NCBI GenBank assembly: GCA_024195265.1
Contig: JAJLRJ010000004.1
Span: 671,125-735,124, forward strand
Origin: Dendrophyllia cribrosa
Taxonomy: Eukaryota > Cnidaria > Anthozoa > Scleractinia > Dendrophylliidae
Reading direction: 5' to 3'
DNA: 64,000 nucleotides
Shown: piece after piece, positions 23,724 to 35,838 of the stretch
How the letters are laid out: every line of letters starts with the position of its first letter
How positions within the stretch are numbered: position 1 is the first letter of the stretch
Position numbers and translations under genes: made by a program
The notes under the pieces: model-generated
Database searches by the model: none
The model's input: the letters and a program-made list of their open reading frames with translations, nothing else
What the model was told of the DNA's origin: nothing

Positions 23724-25185
23724 CTCAGTTGAATTATAAATTTTCTCAAACAGTTCAGGTCAGTCCATAGACTTTTTTAACAATCCAGCGTAACAAAATA
23801 GTTTTAAGGCAGTTTACTGGATCCATTTTGCTTGAAATGACTGCAAGAATTAGCTGACTATCGCAGCTGGGGAAACTTTTCAACGTTTACTCCTTCGCTA
23901 ATTTCATTCATTCAACTCAAGCGCCACAGCGCCACACATTTTGGCGCCTTTCGATCTTTTCGTGCGGGTCATGTGATATATGTCTTGACTCAAACTTTAC
24001 CTAAACTAGTAATGAGTGTATCGTGTTCTCTGTGCGAGTATTAATCTATAAAAGCGCTCACTTTGGAGAAAAATCCAACCTAAAAGTACAAATTTCGGCC
24101 GCCATTGTTTTGAATTTTTAAAACGTGACGTCCGCGCAGACACACGCGCGTGTCACACGCGATGGCGCAATTTCTGCTAAAAATAGCCCAAATTGTCCTT
24201 TACATGGGGACAGACAGCTCTAAAGAAATGACATGTTGTTGCGGTCTCCGTCCCTGATTATGGCTCCTGTTTATAACAAATCAATAAATAAAGGAAAAAA
24301 ATGGTCCTGTCTAGCAATTAAGACTGGCAAGCCTCTGTTTAAAAGAGGCCAAGGTCGATGCTTGAACTACGTCGTCGGGCTTAATAGAGCTCGAGGATTC
24401 ACGGTATTTACAATAATAATGAGTAGAACGCGCATTTATCACGCAATATGTGTGCGTGACTGTTGTATCACGCAAAACTCTCTGTGTTGCTTTGCCGGGA
24501 AACTGCTACATGTACTTTAGCTAAGTAAAACAGGCACACAGGGTTACACGAGCTTAAAGGGCGAGCAACAAGTGAGCGCGCAGAGGGGTTTCCATGGTGA
24601 TGGGAGGATGGAGAGATAGGTAAAAGATATCGCAAAAGGTTAATTGCCATCAGACCCTCCAGAAACAGACAGAAGCAGGTAGAAACAGGTAAGCAAAGAG
24701 GCGGCAGCTACCATGAATGTCATGAATGGGTACCTGGGGTAATGGGCAGTCAGTCAAACCCCACTACAACTTCTCCCTACTCTCCCGCAAGCAAATACTT
24801 TGAAGTATTTCAGTTTTTATTTACGTTGGCATCGTATAAAATCATCTACGGTACCTTCATCATGCATAATCGAAACAAAATCCGTAAATACAAGATTAAT
24901 TGTACAAGATCAAGCAAATAAAGATTAAATTTCGCTGGACTGCGTTATTTTTTCGTGAACATGGACATGAATGTTTTGGTATCCGTTACGTGCACAAATT
25001 CTGAATAAGATTATTATGAAACGTAATAAAGAACTTTGTCCAATAGTCATTTGTTCAGTCCTACTCAGTACGCTGTCAGGCCGAAGCGAGAAAGATATCA
25101 AGGTGCGTATATGTTAAGGCATTCAGTGAAAACTGAAAATAATATTAATTCTTTAACTGTGATAATCAATTTGTTTGTCCGGCCA
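23724..25185. other. No recognised gene; contains inverted partner repeat
   Basis: 24145-24262 is the inverted partner of 14231-14345. The frames at 24233-24520 (plus) and 24468-24650 (minus) overlap each other and have no domain. I see no gene. Confidence 0.4.
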
Positions 25186-25189
25186 TAGT

Positions 25190-25615
25190 TTAACTTTGTT
25201 GCAACGTTTGAGCCTGTGGATCAAAGCGCTATTAAGTAGTACTTTCCTATGGTACTAGCCTGTGCTGTACAAGGTGGTTCTAACTTTTGAGTCTGTGGAT
25301 AAACACCTTAAGTGTGACCATTCAAATGAAAGCAATGGAGCAGTACTTTCCTGTGGTGCTGTTTATTATGTTATACAAGGTGGTTCTAACCTTTGAGTAT
25401 GTAAATGAAGCCTAAAGTGTGACCATTCAAATGAAAGCTACTGAGCAGTACTTTCCTGTGGCTGATGTGGTCGGTGTTTAATAAGACGACAAGGTGGTTC
25501 TAACATTTGTTAAGTGTGACGCAGTGTGGACGAAATCTTCAAATAGTGGCCATTGTCACATGAAAGCTATCAGTACAATCGAAAAAGAACATTCCTGTGT
25601 TGCTGTTGACAGTTG
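25190..25615. repeat. Tandem repeat, about 115-bp unit, 3-4 diverged copies
   Basis: Each unit carries ACAAGGTGGTTCTAAC, GTGTGACCATTCAAATGAAA and GCAGTACTTTCCTGTGG in that order. The first and last copies are the most diverged. It lies upstream of the secreted-protein gene at 26252. Confidence 0.85.
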
Positions 25616-25874
25616 AAACTTGATTTCTTTTTCACTTTTTAACTTAGACAGTTTTATACGTAGTGATAAGGTAAAATTTGGAACAAACCTAGAACATTAT
25701 GATAAGCAACACGTCGATCCACTGACGTGATCGATGGTATTTTAGCTGCAATATCCAATTTCACCGAGTCAGATTTCTGAAGCGGGTTCAATTCCAATGA
25801 CGGTTTACGTTAAGTTTTCCTGCACATCGACATGAATTTTGGTGGCTGTGCATGCGTGACTACAAATAGGAAAT

Positions 25875-26120
25875 ATGGCTACTGTTGGGGCTAAGGGAGC
25901 CTGCGCATTAGACATTGGGATCCGCCCTTATAATTGTCGATTTAGGTTGAGTGGGATCGCGGGAGAAACATTTATGGACCAGGATATAGAATATAAAAAA
26001 GAGTGTGGGAAGAGAAATTTGAACAATAACAATTCGCAGCAAAGTACAAAGCGTCTGGATTCTGTAACGTGGTGGAAGCCAAAAAGAAAGGGGAAAGGGC
26101 GAGGTATGACCTGGGTATAA
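25875..26120 (+). other. Open frame of doubtful status upstream of the secreted gene
   Basis: Eighty-one codons starting MATVGAKGACALDIGIRPY, Lys-rich at the end. There is no signal peptide, domain or clear donor. It lies 130 bases before the next gene's ATG and could be 5' UTR or chance. Confidence 0.15.
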
Positions 26121-26251
26121 AATGTACAGGGGTGGGGGTGGGTGGTAAGCTCAGCAACTCCTATCTCAACCTCCACAAAAAAGAATTCCTGCTAAACGCA
26201 GATTTATAACTGGGTTTCCTCCTCAGAAATCACTGAGAAAAACTATTTACC

Positions 26252-29200
26252 ATGTTTTCGAGCATCGTCTCCATCATTGTTATGGTGGATATCATATTCA
26301 CTGGCAGAGGACTTGCGTTAAAGGCGCCGCCATTACTGTTTGTTCTTGACTCGTCCATGAAGTGTCTTAAAGCAGGAAACACGGCGCTTTTTGCCTCCCT
26401 GGAAGCAATGGCAGATCGACCTGACACGGATGTCGACAAGATCAAATCGAGTTGCCTGTTTTTTAAGGTAATGTAACAATTGAGGTCTTTAAAATTTAAA
26501 ATGTCATAAATGAAAAATGTAAGAGTGCAAGACGCCAATGATAGTCACGTGACAGTATTGTTAGCCTGCATGGCAGGGGCTGGAAAGGGCAGGAAGTCGC
26601 ATTTTTACCTCTTTTGAATTTGGACCCCCTCATGCGCGTTCGATACGACAATAAAATATGTTATTGAACTAGCGTGAGGTCCGTATTGGGAAAATATTGT
26701 TCGAGTTCGAGTTTTTTTAAGGGCGTTAGTTAATTTTGAGTCTTTGTCTCAGATCGAGAAGCCGCATAGCCTTGCATGATAATTGTAGCTGTCATAATGT
26801 CAGTTTATTAATTATCGCAAAGGTTCGTCAATGAAATAACGTTATGAAATCTTCAGTTGTAATAACGTTCCTTCGTGAAAAAAATAACTGACGAATTTGT
26901 CCAAGTAAGAGAGCAAAAGCCCTCTATTTCTCTCCGGAATCATTTCGACGATTTTTCCAAGACAAACAAGCAATCAGCTTATGCCGGCCACTGATCCTGA
27001 TAACAAGTCTGCGCTATCAAGTTTCAGCATTCAGTCATGTTTGAAAACGTCTTTAATGAAGAAAAACTCAGTTCCTTGAGGTTGCCGACCCTTAACCAGA
27101 AATCACTCATTTTGGACTTTGGTTGACATATTTTATCAGTTCGATTCACTGTAGTTTAGTGTTTATTTGCCGGATTACTAGGCTACCTAATATGTCTGTT
27201 AGTTAACCTTGGCTTTTATAATTTCTTCGCTTGCATAAAAAATAGGCAGTACCTAATATGATCGGGGCTTGATATGGTCGATACGTTCCAACTGGAACAT
27301 TTTCCCATGTAACTCGGTCAACTTTTTCTATAGCTAACAGTTATTTCGGACAACATAGCCTGCGTAGCAGGCGTCGGGAAAAAGGGAACTGGGGAGAGAG
27401 GGAAAGGACGCCTGCAATAAAGACCCCCATTTGTTCATTTCTGCGGACGCTGGCGGCCGCAAATTCTGATTGGCTAATTCGCGCTGGGCGGTAAACAAAG
27501 TAAATTTCCGCGTGAAGTCATCCATGCGTAAAAGCGCGTGCCAGTTTCTGATTGGTGAACGTATTGACAGTTGACGTAATTCGATTACAAGGAAATCGGT
27601 GGGCGTAATGCGAATAGCTCGGTTCTTATGGCAGGCGTTCCTTTCCTTCTCCCCCTTTCCTTTTTCGCGCCCCATCTCCCCTCCCCGTTTACGCCTGCCA
27701 CGCAGGCTACAGACAACAAAGCTTAGATTCCTCCCCGCTTAGATAAGGCTTTTGATATTTTATACAAATTTTGGACAAGTGTTCTATTGGCCAATAGTGC
27801 GCATAATGAAGTTCTTAAATAAACCTAAGCGCCATTGTTGAATGCAAGCTCCTTTCCCTCCTCCCCCCTCCCCCCTCCCCCCTCCCCTAAACCCCGTGCC
27901 CGGGAGCTTGCTCGCAGGCAACATACCCTCAATCTAATATCGTACCCAGATCTCCCGCGGTCAGGCGGAACATTTCAGTGCAAGCACGAGTGAGATCTGG
28001 GTACGAGATTTTCCCCCAATTTCAGTTGCAGCCATTCAGGTTCTTTCTTTCCTCCGTTTCTTTTCAGGTGGCTGGTTTATGCATGGTGTCTGCTACCGAG
28101 TTCTCATCACCTGTCCCAGAAATCTTCCAGTTCTTTGATGCAATACAGTATCAGCACCATTATCTGTTGAAGGAAGCAGCTCTGTGTCCAGATATCCTGT
28201 ATAATAAACTGAAGAACATTACATTGGATTCAGGTAATTGATCAGCAAATCAAGACAATTGAAACAGAAAATTCAGGCCTCAATCGCTGGACAGACATTT
28301 CCGGGTGTTGAGATGGTAAAGAACGAAAGAAGGGTTGCCAGAAAGCAAAAACTAACGCGAGTGCTTGCGAAGGAGAAGGTGGCCTCTTTTAGTTTCGTTA
28401 CTTCGTCTTTTTTTTGCTCGCAGTCGTTGCTTTACGCCACTTCTTACCACAGTGAACACCTGAAAAATGTTAACGTTCAGCAGAAAGAAAGCAGGGTGGC
28501 CAGCATTGCCAAAGATGGCCGAAGAAAACCGAAAATTGCCGAATATCGCCGACGCAGTAATGAAGAATATAAAATTTACCAAGGAAGCTCCGTAAATGTT
28601 TTGACCTTAAAGCAACGCCACTTCGACCTTTTTTGAAACACGAGGTACCAGGCAATATCCAGTAATCATTCCTGTCCAACCCATTTTGTTTTGCAGGTAT
28701 AATGAAGAAAGAAAAACTGATAAATATTGGTAAGAAATTTTTTTAAAAACAAAATGAATTTTAGGGATCATACGCCATGTTTTTTCGAGATGCTCCCCCT
28801 TTGCTGATTCTGGGACAAAATCGTAAAAATTGCCTATTGTTGTCACCAATTGAAAAGCAAAAATTGTTCCTTGTTCTAGTAAACTGATTTGAACAGTTAT
28901 TGTTCTGTTAATATCACAAATTAAAAGTGAGCGGTCGCGTTAACCCTTTGGAGTTTCGTTCTAAACCACAGGTTTACCAATCAAACTGAGGATGGTTAAC
29001 CTGTGTCGTAAAGTCGGGGGTTGGATTGCTAGCGGTGGTATCGATTCCACACACAAGACACTTTACTCCAATTTGTCTCTCTCTGTCCTAAATGGGCAGC
29101 AACAAAATGTAGGGATAACCCTTCACTTGATTAGCATTTCATCCACAGAAGAGGAGAGAGAGAGAGGGAGATGAAACAGTTGGGAAGAGGAAAGGAGGGG

Positions 29201-29488
29201 AGATGTTCACGACACTTATCGACACATCCCAATAACTGACCATTATGTAAATATTCATTTCCAACAGAGGGTGATGACTATGCACAATGTGCAGGGGATG
29301 CCTTAAGAAAGTGCATGATATCCAGTGTTATCATGACCGAGCATCAGGTGGATATGATCACCGCAGACTTTAAGTACATCGAGTGCATGGAAAACATGGC
29401 TGGCACATGCAACACGCCCATCATGCACCACTTTCTCGGTCAGTTAAAAGTGTATAAAAAATACCTCAAGAAGCTGTTTGGAAAATGA
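26252..29488 (+). CDS. Secreted eight-cysteine protein, 211 residues, four exons
   Basis: Exons 26252-26467, 28068-28233, 28697-28729 and 29268-29488 join in phase (0, 1, 1) to 211 codons plus stop, with GT/AG at every border. The first 20-25 residues (MFSSIVSIIVMVDIIFTG) are hydrophobic and look like a signal peptide, so export is likely. The mature part has eight cysteines in contexts MKC, SSC, GLC, ALC, QCAG, RKC, IEC and GTC, enough for four disulfides. It is helical in appearance and ends in a Lys-rich tail, YKKYLKKLFGK. I do not recognise a named domain; the spacing is loosely like helical Cys-rich secreted families. The second intron end carries a MITE 58 bases before exon 2. An ATTAAA about 60 bases after the stop may be the poly(A) signal. 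The gene structure is well supported and the function unknown. Confidence 0.75.
27356..27709. mobile_element. Dispersed repeat with TAGCCTGC ends, copy 2
   Basis: TAGCCTGCGTAGCAGGCGTC at one end and ACGCCTGCCACGCAGGCTA at the other form TIRs of about 20 bp. The interior matches 21273-21611 in reverse orientation. It lies in intron 1 of the secreted-protein gene. A lone similar end, TAGCCTGCATGGCAGG, is at about 26572. Confidence 0.75.
27843..27900. repeat. (CCCCCCT)n pyrimidine tract
   Basis: CTCCCCCCTCCCCCCTCCCC repeats with a 7-bp period in intron 1. Confidence 0.85.
27935..28010. mobile_element. 75-bp MITE, TCTCGTACCCAGA family, second copy
   Basis: Reverse-orientation relative of 2703-2777. 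It ends GAGATCTGGGTACGAGATT, 58 bases before the splice acceptor of exon 2 of the secreted-protein gene, so it may supply part of the polypyrimidine or branch region. Confidence 0.75.
28238..28690. other. Intron with a 132-codon open frame, not called a gene
   Basis: The frame 28238-28636 lies wholly in intron 2, is Lys/Arg-rich, and has opposing frames of similar length. There is no domain. Confidence 0.3.
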
Positions 29489-29747
29489 GCAGAAGAGGAA
29501 AAAGGTCGTTGAGCCTTTGTCACCGTATAGAAACAAATTATATATCATTAAAGGTGCGTCTCTTTAGCAAAATCCAATTTTTTCAAAATTTAAAGCCAGA
29601 TTTTGCTTTACTTTATTTGAACCCAAACTGACAGATTATGAATCCATGCAATGCATATGATCCATTATCATCATTTCCTTGTCGTTCCTCTTAGGGAGCA
29701 TAGGGCTGTAGCTAGTGTGGATGGAGGGGGAGGGTACGAGGGGCTGC

Positions 29748-29802
<55 letters not shown>

Positions 29803-29812
29803 ACACACATAC
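29748..29812. repeat. Poly-C plus (CA)n microsatellite
   Basis: A run of about 38 C is followed by about 12 CA units. Confidence 0.95.
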
Positions 29813-29819
29813 ACCTCAG

Positions 29820-31260
29820 TTCACTCCGGGTTCTCCTCTTATTTATTTACTCGGCGATTATAACCACATATACATCACTGAGAACCGGATGCTTTGCAGG
29901 ATTTAAGATCCCAGGTTTGTTTCACTAGGTAATCAAAAAGAATACACAAAGTCCGCGGTAACTCGAAGCATCATGAATGTGATTAAATTTCCTTCTGCCC
30001 ATCGTAGTCTATCTTTAGCGCTGTTTTAATCATCGATTTCTAGATCGCTGTTTTTTTTTATCTGAGTTGGGATTTTGGGATTTTCCAAAAGAAACGCACC
30101 TAAAATTCATAAGCCAATGGTCCTCACGCACACTCTTTTTTATTTTTACTAAATATTAGGCTAAAGTAAGTATAGGTTTAGTTAACTAAACTGGCATCAC
30201 TTAGTATTATTAACATTTTGTACGATGTGGCTATAAACCTAACAAATATTCACTTGGTCAGCTATGGAAAAGCATAATAGATATGAACTGTGTAGCGCCA
30301 ATCTTATGAAATGAATTGTTTAAAAAAATGTTATTAAAGCGCTTTTGGTCAGACGTTTCGGGACTTTTGTCCCGAAAAATAAAAAAAAAATTAAAAAAGA
30401 TGTAAAATTAAATAAAAATATGAAAAAGCATGCTGTGCTAATAGTTCGGACCTTTTATTCGTCATTTACCTAGTTATTGCGAAACAAGGAAACTCGACAC
30501 ATTTTTTTTTATTAGAAATGTGAATGTGGCTAGCTAGACCTTGAAAATAAAATAAATTAAGAGTCATGCATAGCTAAAGAAAATAGACAAAAAATAACAG
30601 TAAGGAAAATGGTTCGACAGTAAAACTGACTAGTTTGTATTTTGGGGATCAATTAATTTGATTCTACATGACGTTTTGCGTGCTGTGCATCCGCTGTGCA
30701 TATTGTTTCTGTAACAAAAAAGCTTGTTTTCATTTCTTTCTGCATTGTTTAATAAAGTTATATTTGACTCTCATTTCTGAATTTTTTCCCGCACTTTTTT
30801 TAACGACTTTCGTCTTGAAATGACAACATTTCAGTTCATTTTGTGATAACTATCTAATTGTTTAGTTTCTCCAGCTTGTTTGTGAAACAATGATCTGTTG
30901 GCCGTGAATGTCTTGGCTGCTATATTTGTCACGCTGGGCCCAGCTATTTTAGTTTTCGTGGTTGCAGGATTTTAATTTTGAAGATCCAAGCTTAGCAGAG
31001 AGAATTATAGCTTAAAAAGAAAACGATTCAACTATGTAGCTGCGTGGAGCTCGATGTAATAATTCCTCCGTCGGCAATTTTGACAGTCTGGCGACTGTTT
31101 TGTTATGCCAATATTAGAATTCCATTCAGAAAGACCATGGTTTCGGTTCTCCTCACGAACCTCATCAGTTGCCGAGTTTCTATATTTCTTAAGAGCAACG
31201 CATATTTCTGATGAGAGCGGTTAACTCATCAGTTCTGCTTGGCATAGTTTTCAAACATGT
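29820..31260. other. Intergenic, no gene; holds a repeat also found at 38850-39006
   Basis: 30445-30597 (TTATTGCGAAACAAGGAAA, ATTAGAAATGTGAATG, GAGTCATGCATAG) recurs in the same order at about 38868-39006. The two copies lie about 8.4 kb apart, close to the spacing of the tandem PAN-EGF genes, and may mark the start of that duplicated unit. Confidence 0.5.
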
Positions 31261-31264
31261 ATTA

Positions 31265-31426
31265 GGGCCGATTTACACGGTACAACTTTGTTGCATGCGA
31301 CACACTTACGGCATGCTTACGACATGACTTGAGCTGATTTACACGGAGTAATTCGTGTTGTAAGCATGTCGTAAGCATGATTTAAGCGTGTCGCATGCGA
31401 CAAAGTTGTACCGTGTAAATCGGCCC
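31265..31426. mobile_element. 162-bp MITE with TTA target duplication
   Basis: Perfect-looking ends GGGCCGATTTACACGGTACA and inverse; TTA at 31262-31264 and 31427-31429. TTA/TAA target sites and GGGCC-type ends fit PIF/Harbinger. The interior repeats CATGCTTACGACATG in both orientations. Confidence 0.85.
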
Positions 31427-31429
31427 TTA

Positions 31430-31677
31430 GAGCAGTTTTCAATTGAGTGTGACTACGCTTTGTGATTGGCTAAAAAAATCTCGCGCCACTTTCTCGACTA
31501 ATCAGAAGTAAAACCAAAACCAATCGTGACTTGCTCGCACGCGTTTTCCCGCGCTTGGCGCCGCCGACATGTAATTGTTCGAGCTCTGATTGGTTCATTG
31601 GATTGTTTACGACTGCTGTGATTGGTCAGAGTAATTACTTTGGTTTTGGTTTTACGACACTCAATTGAAAACTGCTC
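31430..31677. mobile_element. 248-bp MITE with TA target duplication
   Basis: Ends GAGCAGTTTTCAATTGAGTGT and inverse, flanked by TA on each side (31428-31429, 31678-31679), the target of Tc1/mariner-type elements. It directly abuts the preceding MITE. A partial relative is at 22015-22135. Confidence 0.8.
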
Positions 31678-31977
31678 TAATATACTCTTGGCGTGGATCG
31701 AAAATTCTCGTTTTCTATTGGCTCTTCAATAGAAATTTCGATCCTCTCCGCTTGAAGCTTAGCGTGTGTTTCTTTGGAAGGCATTATCTGAAAATTTTAG
31801 CATTTCAGTTCTCTTGCAGTTGGCTGAATTGAGGATATTTCGTAATGTAAGCGCATGGGTGCTATCAAATCAGTGCGAATTGTTTTTGATTTTTCCTCCG
31901 CCATATTCTCTGAGTGATTAAATTATTTGTGTTGCTACACAGGGCAAAACAGGGCCTGCCTAACACAATCAATCAAA

Positions 31978-32330
31978 TGTAAAATGGGGGTGGCAGGCCT
32001 GCATGACTCTTACCTCATGGTTTTTCTTCCATTAGTCGTGCAGGCATGCCACTCCCATTTTACACATAAAAACCAACATGCCAATAATGGCGAAAACAAC
32101 ACACCAACCGCCAGGCAAAAAATTCTACAAGAGCAAACACCACGGGAAACCACAACAGAGAGACTTGAGTTCTTGTCCGTTGCACGCGACAATTTAAAGG
32201 TTTACTCAGTCAACACTAAGATCCTTCATAACAAACTAAATCTACCATACCAGTTAAAACATGAAGAAGGAGCAAATGGCATTAAAACATGAGGTAAGAG
32301 TCATGCAGACCTACCATCCTCATTTTACAT
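31978..32330. mobile_element. TIR element upstream of PAN-EGF copy 1
   Basis: Ends ATGTAAAATG(G/A)GG(G/A)TGG and, over 43 bp, GCATGACTCTTACCTCATG with its inverse. A third partial arm (GCATGCCACTCCCATTTTACA) lies inside at about 32045-32064. The open frame 31927-32292 is repeat-derived. Confidence 0.7.
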
Positions 32331-32891
32331 TTTTTTTTTAACAGTTTTGCCGACGAATAAAACTACATCTTTAAGTTTAATTCTCTTTATTGAGCTAAAT
32401 GCAACGGATGAGCGCTTTCCGGCGCCGTTTATAATAATAAAACAAGGAGCAAAGGACCGCGAACGAAAATGCTGCTGGAATACACGTTTTGTTTCTCACC
32501 CCTCAGTTCTGAATTTTTACCAGAGATTTTTCACCCTTTTTTACTCTTTGTAACTGACAGAACAACATGCTGAAGATTGCCGTGCTGTCGGGTAAAGAGA
32601 TCGGCAGTCAAATGAGTTTGCCGCTCGCTCAGTTTTTAAAATATTTTATTTACTAATCGATCTGCATATTTAATTTAGGTCCAGCCTGCAGGATATCAGT
32701 TGAAAGCTAAACGCTAAGTGACAAGCACTTTTCCCTTTTTCTGATAACATCACGTTTTGTACCACCTGTTTCTCGGCAACCTTCGGTTTGATTTGAACAC
32801 CCCTCAGTTCTGAATTTTTGCCAGACTTTTTTCCACTTAACGCGAGGATATCAAAGCATACTTTCCCATACTCACTCTGTGAATGAACATC

Positions 32892-32924
32892 ATGGTAAAG
32901 ATCGCAGCGCTGAAGAGTACATAA
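32892..32924 (+). promoter_or_regulatory. Upstream ORF of PAN-EGF copy 1
   Basis: A 10-codon frame, MVKIAALKST, ends three bases before the main start codon. Copy 2 has a matching MVKIASLKRT with the same three-base gap. Such a frame could lower translation of the main ORF, assuming the transcript starts upstream of it. Confidence 0.45.
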
Positions 32925-32927
32925 AAA

Positions 32928-35710
32928 ATGATTTGGTCACTTATTTTATTGCAAATTACTGCCACGGTCGACGCTGTCGATGAAGACTTTATCGGATCTG
33001 CGTACCTCATAACTCGAGAAAATAAGCGCTTAGCAGATAGCTTTGTTCGTAAAAAAATCGAATCTTCGAGTTTGCTGACGTGTAGCCAAGTATGTCTCAG
33101 GAACTCATGGTGTACTTCCACAAACTTCAAGGATATGTCTCAGTTTGGACAAGACAACAAAGGAACTTGTGAATTGAACGAGTTCGCTCCTATCAACGAT
33201 GACAGCAAACTTATTGATCAACCAGGAACTGTGTTTACAATGATGCTTAAGGTCAGTGAAACATTACTATAGAATCCGCTTTGCGAATATCTGTCATCCC
33301 TCTTTTTTTAACGTGACTTCTAGCTCAAGGAAAGTTTTCATACGAAAAGAGCAGTCCTCTTGTCTAGGAGCAATCTAGTTGAACGTTCCACTGTGGAGAT
33401 CGGTTATCTCTCTGAGTTGACCCGGCAATGTGCTTCCGCGGCCTTCCGTTTGGCAGGTTGTCTGTTTGTTTTGTTTTCGTCCGAAATTGGCGTGAAAGAT
33501 TGATAGAACATTGTGTTCAAGAGTGAAAAATAGTAATATTTGACCTAGTGGCTATGAATTGGTGGCTTTCACATTAAATGGAGTAGCTAAATCTTAATTC
33601 TTCCTCTAGAAAGGATTCAATTCCAGACTGCAAGTCTCCGTTTACATCTTCATCAACTTTTTCTAAAGATGTCTCCCATCTGACTGATTCTTCCTAAGTT
33701 CACTTTCATTTCACGAAGTTATGTAGCTTTAAGACCTTCTTATCTCACTGATGGCTTCCAATATATGAAGTCATTAATACGTGGAATAACAATTTCCTTT
33801 CCATGTACGTTCTGCATGTTCTAATAGATTCATTTGAGTTTTGTTACACTGCACGAAAAAATGGATTTACATGGGTGACAAAACAGTAGTAAACATGTAG
33901 TAAAGACCACATTTGCACAACTTTGCCCATATTTGCAGCAAATCAAACTTGAATGTTTGCACTTTGTTTGCAAAGAAAGCAAAGCTGGTAAATTCCACAT
34001 TTTCTTTACGTTTGCTTGGCATGGCAAAGATGAGCAAATATGAGATTTGCTTGGGGTAGCAAAGATATAGTAAATTTTTGCACAGATGCATATTTACACC
34101 ACATTTGCACACAATTTGCACGTGAGCAAAGATGTATGTTTACATTCACTTCACACCCCCAGTGCAAATTTGGTTCAAATTTAGAGGCCCAAATTTGCTA
34201 CATATTTGCTCAATGTGCAAACTTGAGTAAATTCTTGTTTTCGTCCAGTGTTAACTTCTTCCTCATCAGTGAGATAAGAAAGCAGGAGGCTATCGGCTAC
34301 TGAGGAACGTGATAATGCAATGAAATGAATCCTAAGAAACTCCCAGAAAACGGAGACGGTAATGAATATCAGGAATTTTTATCTTTGTTTTATTTTATGC
34401 TTTTTTCGACAAAATTGAGCCTGTTGGGTGAGCGAGAAACAAATCATTTAGTTTTGTTTACTGATTGTGATAACACTGCTAACATGTTTTTCAGGGCTGT
34501 TTAATGACTGGGTGCCGCAATGGAGGTTCTTGTTTGTTTGACGAGAAAAAGGAAACTTTTACTTGTTCCTGCAAACTGCCATGGATCGGAGACAAATGCG
34601 ATAAGGGTATGCGTGGATAAGACATTAAAATTATCTTTAGTTATTCTAACACGCGGCTGTAGAGTTCTTAAAAATGTTATTGGAGTATGCACAAAAATCA
34701 CATCTAACATGTTTTAAAGCAAAATAGGCACATAGTGTTTTTAAAATCAAGACTCCCAAATGGAGTTTAAAATTTAAAAGGTGGCTGGTACCGGTTTTTT
34801 GGCGTGTGCCGCCTGGGTTTTAAACACTCGCCGAGCCCACGAAAAAAAAAACAACGGCTATAGAGTTCTTTAAAGTTATTGGAGCATGCACAAAAATCGT
34901 TTCTAACATGTTTTAAAACAAAATAGGCAACTCAATTTAGAATAGCTTCTTAACTACTACCCTCAGTTGTTAAAAATTACTAGTTGGCACCGCATAGTTT
35001 AAACTCTCAACTGCACGCTACATTTTGCAGTGAAAATTTATGTTACAAGTGACAAGCTTCGAATATTTAGGTTATTTTTACTGCATACCATGCTCATCAT
35101 TTTTCTACATTTTACTTTTTAAATGCGGTCCCGGAAGAGCGTGAATATTTTGTTTCGATTTTTACTAAATTGAATCTTCAAGAGACCGATTTCCCCCCAA
35201 TAATTTATTATTCTTCGGAAGCTACAGGGATCACCTTAGCTGTTAAATCTGTAACCGCGACATGTTTTCTTTTTTTTCTTTTAAACAGAATTTCCCTGGC
35301 GCAAGCTGAACACGGTTCCAGTCTGTTTTGGCGCGAAACATGACCAGTTTGGCAGGTTTAACGTCAGTGACGTTAGTGGGTCTGTAGAGGCTGTCAAACT
35401 GGTTCATGTCTCTGGATCGGTGAGCTGCGGGTATGATCGTCAGTCTAAGTGGGGCTGTGAGAGCTTCATTGGCACACTTTTAACGACCTCAAAGAACGCC
35501 ATCCTACTACCCGAGAGTAAAAAATACTGGTATGAGATTCCGGGGTATGATGTAGATTCCAAAGAGATTGTTTTTACAGGCCTTTCATATCATCTACTTC
35601 TGTCTTCCGGCCAAGAATTGCGATTATGGTACAGTGAGGATTTACGAGATTTGAGCGAAAGTGATAATGGAGGAAGGACCTGCGCTGATGTGTATGCTAA
35701 ATACATATAA
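32928..35710 (+). CDS. Secreted PAN-EGF protein, copy 1 (285 residues)
   Basis: Exons 32928-33251, 34495-34606 and 35289-35710 join in phase to 286 codons including the stop. Residues 1 to about 17 (MIWSLILLQITATVDA) form a signal peptide. Exon 1 then encodes a PAN/Apple-like segment with cysteines in TCSQVC, SWC and GTC. Exon 2 is one EGF-like domain, six cysteines, GCRNGGSC and CSCKLPWIGDKC. Exon 3 is a domain of about 140 residues with GQELRLWYSEDL and SDNGGRTCADVYAKY near the end, a pattern I associate with secreted cnidarian proteins, some annotated as skeletal organic matrix protein 5-like. Adhesion or matrix roles are plausible but inferred. A diverged tandem copy follows 8.9 kb downstream. 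Intron 1 carries a transposon absent from copy 2. Confidence 0.8.
33847..34250. mobile_element. 404-bp TIR element with TTA duplication, intron 1
   Basis: Ends CACTG(C/G)ACGAAAA and inverse, with TTA on both sides (33844-33846, 34251-34253). The interior is dense in TTTGCA and GCAAAT words in both orientations. I find no counterpart in intron 1 of copy 2, so it probably inserted after the gene duplication. Confidence 0.75.
34625..34935. repeat. Tandem duplication within intron 2 of copy 1
   Basis: GTTATTGGAGTATGCACAAAAATC and CTAACATGTTTTAAAGC-type sequence is followed about 210 bp later by a second, diverged copy. Copy 2 intron 2 has a single version near 43520. Confidence 0.65.
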
Positions 35711-35838
35711 AATACATATAAACATAACCAGTCAGCTGAAAACAAAACTAAACAACTTTGTATTTTGCTTTTTGTCTCTCGTTAGCGTATAACGTTTTTG
35801 TCCTAGTGTCTTAACAAACATTTGGTATTTAATGTATT

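Noticed and set aside
28238..28636. 132-codon frame in an intron
   Set aside because: Lies wholly within an intron of a well-supported gene, with opposing open frames and no domain.
29651..29906. Two frames with Pro and His-Thr repeats
   Set aside because: Produced by the poly-C and (CA)n microsatellite.
31927..32292. 121-codon frame
   Set aside because: Covers almost exactly a TIR element with inverted ends; repeat-derived.
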